Shown: positions 26,404 through 36,028 of the stretch, one piece after another
Position numbering within the stretch: the stretch's first letter is position 1
Layout of the letters: each line of letters starts with the position of its first letter
Source of the DNA: Bacteroidales bacterium M8
GTDB lineage: Bacteria > Bacteroidota > Bacteroidia > Bacteroidales > Muribaculaceae
Length of the DNA: 64,000 nucleotides
Assembly (NCBI GenBank): GCA_001689495.1
Contig: LUJS01000023.1
Coordinates: forward strand, 141,656 to 205,655
Direction of reading: 5' to 3'
The notes under the pieces: generated by a model
What the model was told of the DNA's origin: nothing
Databases searched by the model: none
The model's input: only the letters and a program-made list of their open reading frames with translations
Made by a program: the position numbers and the translations under genes

Positions 26404-26985
26404 TCAGCCGATCTTGATGCCCGAGAAGCCCATGAAGGCCATGGCCAGAAGGCCGGCGCAGATCAGGGCGATGGGCACTCCGCGCATTGCCTTGGGCACC
26501 GATGCCAGCTGCAGCTGCTCGCGGATGCCGGCAAAGATGCTGATGGCCATGGTGAAGCCGACGGCGATGGCCACGGCATATACCACTGACTCGCCGAGGT
26601 TGAAGCCCTTGCGGGTCACCTCGATGGCCACGCCGAGCACGGCACAGTTGGTGGTGATGAGGGGCAGGAACACGCCCAGAGCGCTATAGAGCGAGGGGGC
26701 TATCTTCTTGAGTATGATCTCGAGCATCTGCACGAGGGCGGCGATGACGAGGATGAAGACGATGGTCTGCATGAACCCGAGGCCGAAGGGCACGAGCACG
26801 AGTTCCTGAAGCAGCCATGCCACTGTCGTGGCCAGAGCCATCACGAAGGTGACGGCGGCACCCATGCCGACTGCCGAGGAGAGCTTGCGCGATACTCCGA
26901 TGAAGGGGCAGATGCCGAGAAACTGGGCGAAGACGATGTTGTTGACAAAGATCGCCGTGATGATGATGGAGATATATTCGAGCAT
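26404..26985 (-). CDS. rnfA: Rnf electron transport complex subunit RnfA
   Basis: A 193-residue integral membrane protein with six hydrophobic segments. NNIVFAQFLGICPFIGVS near the N-terminus carries the conserved Cys that with its RnfE partner holds the membrane 2Fe-2S cluster, and ITTNCAVLGVAI holds the second Cys. RnfA and RnfE are homologous, inverted partners in the membrane core that carries electrons between ferredoxin and NAD and moves Na+ or H+. It is the last gene of rnfD-G-E-A, 3 nt after rnfE. Confidence 0.95.
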   Translation of the reverse strand: MLEYISIIITAIFVNNIVFAQFLGICPFIGVSRKLSSAVGMGAAVTFVMALATTVAWLLQELVLVPFGLGFMQTIVFILVIAALVQMLEIILKKIAPSLYSALGVFLPLITTNCAVLGVAIEVTRKGFNLGESVVYAVAIAVGFTMAISIFAGIREQLQLASVPKAMRGVPIALICAGLLAMAFMGFSGIKIG

Positions 26986-26988
26986 GGC

Positions 26989-27576
26989 TTATTTTGTTCT
27001 GAGTTTGGTGAAGAGGGCGATGAGGAGGCCGAGGGTGATGAATGCGCCGGGGGCGAGCACGAACACCAGCGAGCCGTAAGACTCGGGATAGATCGTGGCA
27101 CCGAAGATGGCGCCCGTGCCGAGCAGCTCGCGGCATGCGCCGAGGATGGTGAGCGCCAGCGTGAAGCCCAGACCGATGCCGATACCGTCGAGCAGCGAGT
27201 CAAACACGCCGTTGCGCGAGGCAAAAGACTCGGCGCGGCCGAGCAGGATGCAGTTCACCACGATGAGGGGGATGAACAGGCCCAGCGTGGCATAGAGCGC
27301 GGGCAGGTATGCCTGCATGACCAGCTGGAGTATCGACACGAAGGTGGCGATGACCACGATGTATGCGGGGATGCGCACCTTGGCGGGCACGAGTTTCTTG
27401 ATCATCGAGATCACGACGTTCGAGCAGATGAGCACGCCCATCGTGGCGAGGCCCATCGACATGCCGTTGACGGCGCTGCTCGTGGTGCCGAGGGTGGGAC
27501 ACATGCCCAGCATCAGCACGAAGGTGGGGTTTTCGGCTATGATGCCGTTATACAGGATTCTGAGTTTTGAGTTCAT
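26989..27576 (-). CDS. rnfE: Rnf electron transport complex subunit RnfE
   Basis: A 195-residue six-helix membrane protein, homologous to RnfA. The paired cysteines are seen in NPTFVLMLGMCPTLGTTSS and IPLIVVNCILLGRAESFA. It starts 30 nt after rnfG. NqrD-like proteins look alike, but the 318-residue RnfD-length partner in the same operon favours Rnf over Nqr. Confidence 0.94.
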   Translation of the reverse strand: MNSKLRILYNGIIAENPTFVLMLGMCPTLGTTSSAVNGMSMGLATMGVLICSNVVISMIKKLVPAKVRIPAYIVVIATFVSILQLVMQAYLPALYATLGLFIPLIVVNCILLGRAESFASRNGVFDSLLDGIGIGLGFTLALTILGACRELLGTGAIFGATIYPESYGSLVFVLAPGAFITLGLLIALFTKLRTK

Positions 27577-27606
27577 GGCTGTGTGGAGATGTCGGGTTAC
27601 ACGTGA

Positions 27607-28191
27607 TTATTTCTCCTCGGATTTGAGTTGGGCGAAAGCCACCGACGCGCGGTTGAGGGCGTCGAGAAACGCGCGCGACGTGATGGTCGCTGCGGTGATG
27701 GCGTCGACTTGGCCGCCGTCCTTGCTGACGGTGAGCGCGCCCTCGGTGGGGTTGAGGCCGATTACGTTGCCCTTGCCCTCGGGTGCGAACCATGTGTCCA
27801 TCTTGGCGCCAAGACCCGGGGTCTCGGCGTGCTCCATCACGGCATAGCCGGTGATGTTGCCTGCGTTGTCAAAACCGTATATCAGCTTGATGTCGCCCGA
27901 GAAGCCCTTTGACGAGTAGCTCTCGACGGCAGCGCCGACAAGCTCGCCGCCCTTGCGTGCGGGGAACACCATGAGGGCGCGCTCCTCGCCGGCGGGAGTG
28001 ATCTCGACGGCCTCGGCCACGGGATCGTTGTCAAACTCGGGTGTCACGGCCTTGACGGCCTCGATCTGTTTGTCGAGGTTGGCCTTGGCGATGGGCTGCT
28101 CGGTGATGGTGAAGACCCACGAGAGCAGGCCGGCTGCGATTATGGTGATGATGCCCAGCGAGAGCACCATGTTGAGAAGTGACGACTTCAT
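27607..28191 (-). CDS. rnfG: Rnf electron transport complex subunit RnfG (FMN-bound)
   Basis: A 194-residue protein with one N-terminal membrane helix and an extracytoplasmic FMN-binding domain. The flavinylation site is DAITAATITS near residues 163-172, where a threonine is covalently joined to FMN by ApbE in this family; the central Gly of the usual SGAT is Ala here. PGLGAKMDTWF is also typical. The start overlaps the rnfD stop by 4 nt. Confidence 0.94.
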   Translation of the reverse strand: MKSSLLNMVLSLGIITIIAAGLLSWVFTITEQPIAKANLDKQIEAVKAVTPEFDNDPVAEAVEITPAGEERALMVFPARKGGELVGAAVESYSSKGFSGDIKLIYGFDNAGNITGYAVMEHAETPGLGAKMDTWFAPEGKGNVIGLNPTEGALTVSKDGGQVDAITAATITSRAFLDALNRASVAFAQLKSEEK

Positions 28192-29144
28192 GCTGCAGCC
28201 CTCCTTTCTCCAAACTTACGGGGTTTCATATAGCGGTTGATGAGGGGTGTGACGCCGTTCATGATGAGTATGGCGAACGACATGCCTTCGGGATACGCGC
28301 CCCAGAGGCGGATGACGAGGGTGATGATGCCTATCATCACGCCATAGAGTATCTGGCCCTTGTGGCTCATGGGCGAGGTGACATAGTCGGTGGCCATGAA
28401 GATGGCGCCGAGCATGAGGCCGCCCGAGAGGAGCTCGACACCCACGGGTGCGCCTACGCAGAGCGAGAAGATGGCCACGGTGCCGATGATGCTGACGGGG
28501 ATGTGCCATGTGATGACCTTCATGCACAGCAGGTAGATGAAGCCGATGACGAGGGCGATGGCGCTGACCTCACCGAGCGAGCCGCCCATGTGGCCGATGG
28601 CGGTGTCTGCCAGACAGACGTCGGCGGGGGTGATGAGATTCTGCTTGAGCAGGCCCAGCACGGTGGCGCCGGTGGTGGCGTCGGTATAGGCCATGAGATT
28701 CTCGCCGGGCACGGGCCATGTGGTCATGGCAACCGGGAACGAGAGCAGCAGGAACACGCGGCCGACGAGCGCGGGGTTGAAGATGTTGCAGCCCAGACCG
28801 CCGAAGGCCATCTTGCCGATGCCGATGGCGACGACGCAGCCTATGAGCACCGTCCAGACGGGGAGGTTGGACGGCAGGTTGAGGGCCAGAAGAAGTCCGG
28901 TGAGTACTGCCGAGAGATTGCCTATCGAGGGCTGCTGTCCCAGCATGTAACGGGAGATGAGATACTCGACGGCCACACATCCGATGATGGAGGTGGCGAT
29001 GACAATGGCGGCGCCGAGGCCGAAGTAGTAGAGGGCCACCAGAACTGCCGGGATCAGTGCGATGATGACGTGCATCATCAGTCGCGTCACCGTTGTGGAA
29101 GTCTGCGCGTGTGGCGACGGTGAAATGGTTATTAGATTATTCAT
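28188..29144 (-). CDS. rnfD: Rnf electron transport complex subunit RnfD (FMN-bound)
   Basis: A 318-residue membrane protein with about nine helices. The flavinylated threonine lies in TDATTGATVLGLLK, and FGGLGCNIFNPALVGRVFLL is a family hallmark. In Bacteroidetes rnfD usually follows rnfB and rnfC; here it is the first gene, directly behind its own -7 box, and neither rnfB nor rnfC is in the window. The ferredoxin- and NADH-binding subunits must be elsewhere or be replaced. Confidence 0.95.
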   Translation of the reverse strand: MNNLITISPSPHAQTSTTVTRLMMHVIIALIPAVLVALYYFGLGAAIVIATSIIGCVAVEYLISRYMLGQQPSIGNLSAVLTGLLLALNLPSNLPVWTVLIGCVVAIGIGKMAFGGLGCNIFNPALVGRVFLLLSFPVAMTTWPVPGENLMAYTDATTGATVLGLLKQNLITPADVCLADTAIGHMGGSLGEVSAIALVIGFIYLLCMKVITWHIPVSIIGTVAIFSLCVGAPVGVELLSGGLMLGAIFMATDYVTSPMSHKGQILYGVMIGIITLVIRLWGAYPEGMSFAILIMNGVTPLINRYMKPRKFGERRAAA

Positions 29145-29194
29145 TTACGTTGAAAAGGATGAACCGTGATGAATAGATGGTATAGATTTGGGTG

Positions 29195-29202
29195 CAAAAT
29201 TA
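29195..29202 (-). promoter_or_regulatory. -7 box of rnfDGEA promoter
   Basis: Minus-strand TAATTTTG, a perfect match, 50 nt before the rnfD ATG. It shows that rnfDGEA starts its own transcript. Confidence 0.65.
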
Positions 29203-29317
29203 CAAAAAATTTCCACAAGACGTTAAAAAAAGCGTAGGAAAATACCTCAATCAACCCGAAAATGGTGCGCCCCCCGCGACGGATGACGCGAAAACTGCAA
29301 AAATACCCGTGGCGGCG

Positions 29318-29348
29318 TTTGGGGTTAATGTATTTTTTCGTATCTTAG
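29318..29348 (+). promoter_or_regulatory. manC promoter
   Basis: TTTG at 29318-29321, 19-bp spacer, then TATCTTAG (29341-29348; one mismatch to TAnnTTTG). Leader of roughly 90 nt to the manC ATG. Together with the rnfD promoter this accounts for the 298-nt divergent gap. Confidence 0.6.
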
Positions 29349-29442
29349 CGGTTCGAAAGACCCGCACCGGCACGGAGTCTCCGGCGCCCTGCGCGATTTC
29401 CGATATTATTAACCCACCTGACTGCATCCCCCCTGTCTCACT

Positions 29443-30522
29443 ATGGCCTCACACCGCTACTGTGTCATCATGTGCGGAGGAGTCGGCAGCCGTTTCTGGC
29501 CCTACTCCCGCGAAAATTGCCCCAAACAGTTCATAGACTTCCTCGGCACCGGACGTTCGCTGCTGCAGATGTCATACGACCGCATACTCCCCGTCGTGCC
29601 CAAGGAGAACATCGTGGTCGTGACCAATGCCCGCTACGAGGCCCTGATACGCGAGCAGCTGCCCGACGTCGATCCGGCCAACATCCTGCTCGAGCCCGCC
29701 CGGCGCAACACGGCGCCCTGCATAGCGTGGGCGGCATATCACATCCACGCCCTCGACCCCGAGGCGTCGATGATAGTGACCCCGAGCGACCATCTGATTA
29801 CGGGCGAGGCCGTGTTCACCGACTGCGTGCTCCGCGGATTCGACTTTGTCGAGTCGCATGACGCCCTGCTCACGCTGGGCATCACCCCCACGCGCCCCGA
29901 CACCGGATACGGCTACATACAGATAGGGCGCGAGGAGCAGCCGGGGATACTCAAGGTCAAGACCTTCACCGAGAAGCCCGACTTGGAGCTGGCCAAGGTC
30001 TTCCTGCAGACGGGCGAGTTCTTCTGGAACGCGGGCATCTTTCTGTGGCGCGCGTCGTCGATCATCGAGGCGCTCCACAGATACGACTCAGACCTCACGG
30101 CGCTGTTCGACAAGGGTGTCGAGGCGTTCGGCACCCCGGCCGAAAAAGAGTTCATCGTACACAACTTTGCCGCCTGTCCGGCCAACTCGATAGACTATGC
30201 CGTGATGGAGAAGGCCGACAACGTGTATGTCGAGTGCGTCAGCTTTGCGTGGAGCGACCTCGGCACATGGAGCGCGCTCTACGACAACTCGGTCAAGGAC
30301 GAACACTCCAACGCCACGCGCGACGCGCGCGTCATAACATACGAAGCCGCCGGCAACATGATTGCCGTCCCGTCGGGCAAGCTCGTGGTGGCCCACGGCC
30401 TGAAGGACTATATCGTGGCAGACTCGGGCGACGTGCTGCTGATATGTCCCATCAGCGACGAACAGCGCATCAGGCAAATGGTAAACGACGTCAGGATCTC
30501 TTATGGGGAGGAATATCTTTGA
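29443..30522 (+). CDS. manC: Mannose-1-phosphate guanylyltransferase
   Basis: A 359-residue nucleotidyltransferase making GDP-mannose from GTP and mannose-1-phosphate for surface glycans. The GTP loop reads CGGVGSRFWPYSRE followed by CPKQF, and other family parts are EPARRNTAPCIAW, VTPSDHLI, FTEKPD and FFWNAGIFLWRA. The length is that of the form without the fused isomerase domain. The protein has no signal peptide and acts in the cytoplasm. The gene lies upstream of rel with a tandem-repeat array in the gap. Confidence 0.95.
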   Translation: MASHRYCVIMCGGVGSRFWPYSRENCPKQFIDFLGTGRSLLQMSYDRILPVVPKENIVVVTNARYEALIREQLPDVDPANILLEPARRNTAPCIAWAAYHIHALDPEASMIVTPSDHLITGEAVFTDCVLRGFDFVESHDALLTLGITPTRPDTGYGYIQIGREEQPGILKVKTFTEKPDLELAKVFLQTGEFFWNAGIFLWRASSIIEALHRYDSDLTALFDKGVEAFGTPAEKEFIVHNFAACPANSIDYAVMEKADNVYVECVSFAWSDLGTWSALYDNSVKDEHSNATRDARVITYEAAGNMIAVPSGKLVVAHGLKDYIVADSGDVLLICPISDEQRIRQMVNDVRISYGEEYL

Positions 30523-30546
30523 GATGACAGGACCGTAACCTGAAAT

Positions 30547-30610
30547 ATAACCCTATGACCTCATAACCCTATAACCTCATAACCCTATAACCCCGTAACC
30601 CCATAACCTT
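30547..30610 (+). repeat. 8-bp tandem array upstream of rel (ATAACCYY x 8)
   Basis: Eight units of ATAACCYY (first two and seventh slightly diverged) fill the gap between manC and rel. An array of five units of the reverse complement, RRGGTTAT, stands after rel (32908-32947), so rel is flanked by inverted arrays of one unit family. Confidence 0.8.
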
Positions 30611-30641
30611 ATCCCCCCCCACACCTCGCACACAGCAACGC

Positions 30642-32909
30642 ATGGATTCACAGCAATATAATCTCACCCCGGCTCAGGAGGAAGAGCTCGTCGAGGCCCG
30701 CTATCGCGAGCTGATAGACGGATATACATCAAGCAACCACCGCAAGAAGACGGACATCATCGAGCGTGCCTATCGTTTTGCAAAGGATGCGCATCAGGGC
30801 GTGCGCCGCCGTTCGGGCGAGCCGTACATACTCCACCCGATTGCCGTGGCGCGCATCGCGTCGGCCGAGATGGGGCTCGGCTCGACATCTATATGCGCGG
30901 CCCTGCTGCACGATGTCGTGGAGGACACGGAATATACGGTCGAGGACATAGAACAGCATTTCGGCAAGAAGATAGCCGAGCTCGTGGCCGGACTCACCAA
31001 AATCTCGGGCGGCATCTTCGGCGACCGCGCCTCGGCACAGGCCGAGAACTTCCGCAAGCTCCTGCTCACCATGAGTCAGGACATCCGCGTGGTGCTGATC
31101 AAGATGGCCGACCGCCTGCACAACATGCGCACGCTGGGGTCGATGGCTCCGGCCAAGCAATACAAGATTGCGGGCGAGACACTATATATATATGCGCCGC
31201 TGGCCCACCGTCTGGGCCTGTTCGCCATCAAGACCGAGCTCGAGGATCTGGCTTTCAAGTATGAGCACCCGGCCGAATACGAGCGCATCTCGGCCCTGCT
31301 CAAGAAGAGCGAGGCGGGCCGCGAGAAGGTCTACAGCAACTTTGCCGCCCCCATATTGCAGCGCCTCGACGCCATGGGGCTCAAGTACGAGGCAAAGGCG
31401 CGTGTCAAGAGCGTCTATTCGATATGGCGCAAGATGCAGACCAAGCAGATACCCTTCGAGGAGGTCTATGACCTCTATGCCATGCGCATCATATTCGACA
31501 TGCCCGAGGGCGAGGACGACGGCGAGAAGGAGATGTGCTATCGCATCTACTCGGCCCTGACCGACCTCTATCGCCCGCACCCCGAGCGCATACGCGACTG
31601 GATAGCCGTGCCCAAGGCCAACGGCTATCAGGCGCTGCACGTGACGCTGATGGGGCCTGACGGCAACTGGATCGAGGTGCAGATACGCTCGCGCCGCATG
31701 GACGAGATTGCCGAGAAGGGATTTGCCGCCCACTGGAAATACAAGATCGGGGGCGAGGCCGAGGAGGAGAGCGAGCTCACCGTGTGGCTGCGCACCATCA
31801 AGGATATTCTCGACGACCCCAACCCCAACGCCATAGACTTTCTGGACACCCTCAAGCTCAACCTGTTCTCGAGCGAGATCGTGGTGTTCACCCCCACGGG
31901 CGACCTGCTGACCCTCCCCGCCGGGGCGACGGTGCTCGACGTGGCATACACGCTGCACTCCGAGATAGGCAACCACTGCATAGCCGGCAAGGTCAACCAC
32001 AAGCTGGTGCCCCTGTCGCAGAAGCTCAACTCGGGCGATCAGGTCGAGGTGCTGACCTCGCAGTCGCAGTCGCCCAAGCCCGAGTGGCTTGACTTCCTCT
32101 CGACCGCCAAGGCCAAGACCCGCCTGCGCAAGGAGCTGCGCCGCGAGCAGCAGCCGATGATAGAGGAGGGACGCAAGATATTCGACAAGTTTCTGGCCGA
32201 CAACTCGATAACCCTCAATAACGACGTGATGACCAAGATTCTGGGCACATATCACGTCCAGTCGCGCGAGGAGCTATTCCTGCGTCTGGGGTCGGGCGAG
32301 GCTTCGATCGACGACTATCTCAACGTCAACACGTCGAGCTCGGCCAAGTCGCTCATCTCGCGCCTGTTCAAGCTGGGATTCGGCAGCGGCAAGTCGACCC
32401 GCGGCTCAAGGTCCAAGACCAAGGCCCTCGTGCCCGTCACCACTCCGGACAACATAAACCGCAAGGAGACATACATATTGCGCTACGACGATACGGGACG
32501 CAACTTCTGCCTGTCGGACTGCTGCCGCCCCATACCGGGCGACGACGTGATGGGATTCATCACCGACTCGGGGCAGGTCGAGATACACTCGCTGACCTGC
32601 CCGCGCGCCCAAGTGCTCAAGGCCAGCTATGGCCCGAGGATTCTGGCCGTCAAGTGGGACAAGGTCAACGAGAAGTTCCTCGCCAGCGTCCGCATCGAGG
32701 GCATAGACCGCCACGGCATACTCTCCGAGCTGACCCGCGAGATCTCGACGGCGATGAACATCGACATACGCCGCCTCAACATCGAGGCGAGGGGCGAGGT
32801 CTTTACCTGCGACCTCGGCGTCAACGTGTCCGACACGCAGGATGTCGAGGCCCTCTGCCGCGCCGTGCTCAAGATAAAGGGCGTGCGCCGCGCCGACAGG
32901 GTGAAATGA
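30642..32909 (+). CDS. rel: Bifunctional (p)ppGpp synthetase/hydrolase
   Basis: A 755-residue RelA/SpoT homologue. The hydrolase HD domain has LLHDVVEDTEYT with H90 and D91, and the hydrolase region ADRLHNMRTLGSM. The synthetase domain follows (VYSIWRKMQTK, YDLYAMRIIF, NGYQALHVTLMGP). Then a TGS domain (about 405-470; VVFTPTGDLLTLPAGATVLD), a helical region and a C-terminal ACT domain (about 685-755). Both activities look intact, so this is the Rel-type stringent response enzyme. No clear promoter is visible because the upstream gap is filled by an 8-bp tandem array. Confidence 0.97.
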   Translation: MDSQQYNLTPAQEEELVEARYRELIDGYTSSNHRKKTDIIERAYRFAKDAHQGVRRRSGEPYILHPIAVARIASAEMGLGSTSICAALLHDVVEDTEYTVEDIEQHFGKKIAELVAGLTKISGGIFGDRASAQAENFRKLLLTMSQDIRVVLIKMADRLHNMRTLGSMAPAKQYKIAGETLYIYAPLAHRLGLFAIKTELEDLAFKYEHPAEYERISALLKKSEAGREKVYSNFAAPILQRLDAMGLKYEAKARVKSVYSIWRKMQTKQIPFEEVYDLYAMRIIFDMPEGEDDGEKEMCYRIYSALTDLYRPHPERIRDWIAVPKANGYQALHVTLMGPDGNWIEVQIRSRRMDEIAEKGFAAHWKYKIGGEAEEESELTVWLRTIKDILDDPNPNAIDFLDTLKLNLFSSEIVVFTPTGDLLTLPAGATVLDVAYTLHSEIGNHCIAGKVNHKLVPLSQKLNSGDQVEVLTSQSQSPKPEWLDFLSTAKAKTRLRKELRREQQPMIEEGRKIFDKFLADNSITLNNDVMTKILGTYHVQSREELFLRLGSGEASIDDYLNVNTSSSAKSLISRLFKLGFGSGKSTRGSRSKTKALVPVTTPDNINRKETYILRYDDTGRNFCLSDCCRPIPGDDVMGFITDSGQVEIHSLTCPRAQVLKASYGPRILAVKWDKVNEKFLASVRIEGIDRHGILSELTREISTAMNIDIRRLNIEARGEVFTCDLGVNVSDTQDVEALCRAVLKIKGVRRADRVK

Positions 32910-32947
32910 GGTTATGGGGTTATGAGGTTATAAGGTTATGGGGTTAT
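32908..32947 (+). repeat. 8-bp tandem array starting in the rel stop codon (RRGGTTAT x 5)
   Basis: Five perfect RRGGTTAT units begin at the GA of the rel TGA stop codon. They are the reverse complement of the ATAACCYY array upstream of rel. A third simple repeat follows at 32961-32995, where AATCTCCAATCTT occurs twice, 22 nt apart. Confidence 0.8.
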
Positions 32948-33050
32948 GTGCCGGTTACATAATCTCCAATCTTGCGGCCTTCAATCTCCAATCTTTCGTC
33001 ATTCCTCTCTAATCTCGCCCTTGATTTATGTTTTTTTCGTGAATATTGCG

Positions 33051-33058
33051 TAACTTTG
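33051..33058 (+). promoter_or_regulatory. -7 box of maeB promoter
   Basis: TAACTTTG, perfect match, 41 nt before the maeB ATG. Confidence 0.7.
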
Positions 33059-33099
33059 CATATCGTCTGAAATAGAACCGAACTAATACTGAAATATAA

Positions 33100-35379
33100 A
33101 TGGCAAAAGTAAGCAAACAGGAAGCGCTGGATTATCACAAATATCCACGCCCCGGAAAAATCGAGGTCATACCGACCAAACCCTATGCCACGCAGGCCGA
33201 TCTGGGTCTGGCATACTCACCCGGTGTGGCCTATCCCTGTCTCGAGATCAAGGACGATCCGGACAAGGCTTATGATTATACCGACCGCGGCAATCTCGTG
33301 GCCGTGATTTCGAACGGTACCGCTGTGCTCGGTCTGGGCAACATCGGCGCTCTGGCAGGCAAGCCCGTTATGGAGGGCAAGGCTCTTCTGTTCAAGATTT
33401 TTGCCGGTCTTGACTGCTATGACATCGAGGTCGACGAGAAGGACCCCGAGAAGTTCATATCCATCGTCAAGGCCCTCGCTCCCACGTTCGGCGGCATCAA
33501 CCTCGAGGACATCAAGGCCCCCGAGTGCTTTGAGATCGAGACCCGCCTGAAGAAGGAGCTCTCCATTCCCGTGATGCACGACGACCAGCACGGCACCGCC
33601 ATCATATCGGCTGCCGGCCTGCTCAACGCCCTCGAGATTCAGGGCAAGAAGATCGAGGACATTCGTCTCGTGGTCAACGGCGCCGGCGCTGCCGCCGTGA
33701 GCTGTACCAAGCTCTACATGGCCCTCGGCGTGCGCAAGGAGAATGTCGTCATGGTCGACTCGAAGGGCGTCATCTCAGACCGCCGCACCGACCTCAACGC
33801 ACAGAAGGCATTCTTTGCCACCTCGCGCGAGATCAACACGCTGGCCGAGGCCATGGTCGACGCCGACGTCTTCCTCGGCCTGTCGGTCAAGGACGTCGTG
33901 ACCGCCGAGATGGTCAAGTCGATGGCTCCGCGTCCCATCGTGTTCGCCCTCGCAAACCCCGACCCCGAAATAGCATACGAGACAGCCATCTCGGCACGTC
34001 CCGACATCATCATGGCCACCGGCCGCTCGGACTATCCCAACCAGATCAACAACGTGCTCGGATTCCCCTACATCTTCCGTGGCGCCCTCGACTGCGGTGC
34101 CACCGAGATCAACGAGACCATGAAGATCTATGCCGTCAAGGCCATCGCCGAGATTGCCCGCATGCCGGTGCCCCCCGTGGTCAACGCCGCCTACGGCCGC
34201 TCTAACCTCAAGTTTGGCCGCGAGTACATCGTGCCCACCCCCTTCGACCCGCGTCTTCTCACCGCCGTGTCGCCCGCAGTGGCACGCGGCGCCATGGACA
34301 GCGGCGTGGCACGCCGTCCCATCGAGGACTGGGCCGCCTATGACGAGAAGCTGCTCCGCCTCAAGGGCAACGACCGCAAGTTCACCCGCCGCATCAACGA
34401 GGCCGCACGCTGCAACCCCAAGCGCGTGGTGTTTGCCGACGCCAACACGGACAACATGCTCCGTGCCGCCGCCATCGCCGCCGCCGACGGCCTGTGCATA
34501 CCCCTGCTGCTGGGCAACGAGGAGATGATCGGCAAGCGCGCCGAGCGTCTGGGCCTCGACATCTCGGGCATCGAGATCGTCAACCTGCGTCACGACCGCG
34601 AGGCTCCCCGCCGCGAGAAATATGCCCGCATGCTGGCCGAGAAACGTCAGCGTCAGGGCGGCAACTACGAGAACTGTCTCGAGAAGATGTTCGAGCGCAG
34701 CTATTTCGGCATGATGATGGTCGAGAACGGCGATGCCGACGCATTCATCGCCGGCATCCGCTCGGCCAACAACGAGACCGCAGCCATAGCTCAGGAGGTC
34801 GTGGGCCTCAAGGACGGTTACAAGCACTTTGCATCGCTGCACGTGCTCGAGACCTCGAAGGGCACGTACTTCCTCGCCGACACCATGATCAACGGCACCA
34901 CCGACGAGGAGACCCTCTTTGACATCACCCGCCTCACGGCCGACGCCGTCAAGTTCTTTGCACACGACCCCGTCATGGCCCTCGTGTCATACTCGAACTT
35001 CGGCTCGAACAACGAGGCCGAGTGCGCCAAGGTGCACAATGTCGTAGACCGCATGCACGAGCTCAACCCCGACCTCGCCATCGACGGTGAGATGCAGATC
35101 AACTATGCGTTCAACACCCCTGTGCGCGACAAGGTATTCCCCTTCAACCGCCTCAAGGGCAAGGATGTCAACACGCTGGTATTCCCCAACCTGTCTGCCG
35201 CCAACGCCGCATACCGCATCATGCTCGAGATGGGCGTGGGCGAGAGCATCGGCCCGATCCAGATGGGTCTGAAGAAGCCCATCCACTTCATCAACGTGGA
35301 TGCCGAGGTGCGCGACATCATCAACCTGATCGCTGTCGCCGTGCTCGACGCCGCCGTGCTCGAGAGCTGTCTGGTCTGA
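33100..35379 (+). CDS. maeB: NADP-dependent malic enzyme with phosphotransacetylase-like domain
   Basis: A 759-residue MaeB-type enzyme that decarboxylates malate to pyruvate with NADP. Residues 1-425 form the malic enzyme part: [35 protein letters not shown] cut at usual points, [10 protein letters not shown] and the nucleotide loop [12 protein letters not shown]. Residues about 430-759 are the PTA-like domain ([19 protein letters not shown]), which in this family senses acetyl-CoA or acetyl-phosphate rather than catalysing transfer. It is transcribed alone and closed by a strong bidirectional terminator. Confidence 0.97.
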   Translation: MAKVSKQEALDYHKYPRPGKIEVIPTKPYATQADLGLAYSPGVAYPCLEIKDDPDKAYDYTDRGNLVAVISNGTAVLGLGNIGALAGKPVMEGKALLFKIFAGLDCYDIEVDEKDPEKFISIVKALAPTFGGINLEDIKAPECFEIETRLKKELSIPVMHDDQHGTAIISAAGLLNALEIQGKKIEDIRLVVNGAGAAAVSCTKLYMALGVRKENVVMVDSKGVISDRRTDLNAQKAFFATSREINTLAEAMVDADVFLGLSVKDVVTAEMVKSMAPRPIVFALANPDPEIAYETAISARPDIIMATGRSDYPNQINNVLGFPYIFRGALDCGATEINETMKIYAVKAIAEIARMPVPPVVNAAYGRSNLKFGREYIVPTPFDPRLLTAVSPAVARGAMDSGVARRPIEDWAAYDEKLLRLKGNDRKFTRRINEAARCNPKRVVFADANTDNMLRAAAIAAADGLCIPLLLGNEEMIGKRAERLGLDISGIEIVNLRHDREAPRREKYARMLAEKRQRQGGNYENCLEKMFERSYFGMMMVENGDADAFIAGIRSANNETAAIAQEVVGLKDGYKHFASLHVLETSKGTYFLADTMINGTTDEETLFDITRLTADAVKFFAHDPVMALVSYSNFGSNNEAECAKVHNVVDRMHELNPDLAIDGEMQINYAFNTPVRDKVFPFNRLKGKDVNTLVFPNLSAANAAYRIMLEMGVGESIGPIQMGLKKPIHFINVDAEVRDIINLIAVAVLDAAVLESCLV

Positions 35380-35408
35380 GACACCGCATCGCACTGACAT
35401 AAAATGAC

Positions 35409-35441
35409 AAAGCCTGCCGTCGGTCGCCGACGGCAGGCTTT
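35409..35441. terminator. Bidirectional terminator between maeB and the YbjN gene
   Basis: A 15-bp perfect stem (35409-35423 with 35427-35441), TCG loop, T-rich end. Confidence 0.9.
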
Positions 35442-35463
35442 TGTTGTGTCCGGATGCTTGGCG

Positions 35464-35832
35464 TCAGGACCTGAGGTGACGGAAGAACTCCTCGGACGCA
35501 TCGTCGAGCACGGTGAATATCGACATGAACAGGTCGTCGGGGGTGTTGGCGTCGGGGCAGAACTCGTATGAACACCACGCACCCTGCGAGTCGTCGTTGA
35601 TGGTTATCTTGACCACGAACTTGGACATGTTGACACGGTTGGACGCCTCGAGCAGCTTCTCGCGCGGCACGCCGGCAGTGTCGCAGAGTATCACGACCTG
35701 CAGGAAGGGGCCTTCGTTCTTGAAGGCGAGATAGTTGACGTTGTTGACCATGAACGCGAAGAGGTTGTCGTGCTCCTCGTATCTGAAATTATTGCGGTCA
35801 AAAAACTTCTTTAGATATTCGTATGCGTGCAT
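35464..35832 (-). CDS. YbjN-domain protein
   Basis: A 122-residue protein without signal or membrane segment. The fold resembles YbjN / type III secretion chaperone-like proteins: MHAYEYLKKFFDRNNF, LAFKNEGPFLQVVILCD, LEASNRVNMSKFVVKITI and DDLFMSIFTVLDDASEEFF. Such small acidic proteins are common in Bacteroidales; their role is unsettled. It is convergent with maeB. Confidence 0.7.
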   Translation of the reverse strand: MHAYEYLKKFFDRNNFRYEEHDNLFAFMVNNVNYLAFKNEGPFLQVVILCDTAGVPREKLLEASNRVNMSKFVVKITINDDSQGAWCSYEFCPDANTPDDLFMSIFTVLDDASEEFFRHLRS

Positions 35833-35857
35833 CGTTCAATAAAATTAAGAGTCGATG

Positions 35858-35865
35858 TAAAGTTA
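35858..35865 (-). promoter_or_regulatory. -7-like box of the YbjN gene
   Basis: Minus-strand TAACTTTA, 7 of 8 positions of TAnnTTTG, 25 nt before the ATG. Confidence 0.45.
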
Positions 35866-35945
35866 GCTCCGAGGGGAGGGATATGCAAATCAGGAGAGTC
35901 TTATTAACATAAATTTGCATAAAAGGTAATTTATTGTTAAATATG

Positions 35946-35987
35946 AGTACTATGTATTGCATAGTACTATAAAACTATCTACATTTG
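35946..35987 (+). promoter_or_regulatory. PadR operator and promoter
   Basis: AGTACTATG and CATAGTACT form a perfect 9-bp inverted repeat around TATTG (35946-35968). The -7 box TACATTTG lies at 35980-35987, so a -33 element would fall inside the palindrome. This suits autorepression by the PadR protein encoded next. Confidence 0.7.
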
Positions 35988-36028
35988 CAACGTGAATTAA
36001 TTCCAAAACCAAAACCTCGATTCCAAAT

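Noticed and set aside
30547..30610. Possible CRISPR array
   Set aside because: The 8-bp units are contiguous with no spacers, and no cas gene is present.
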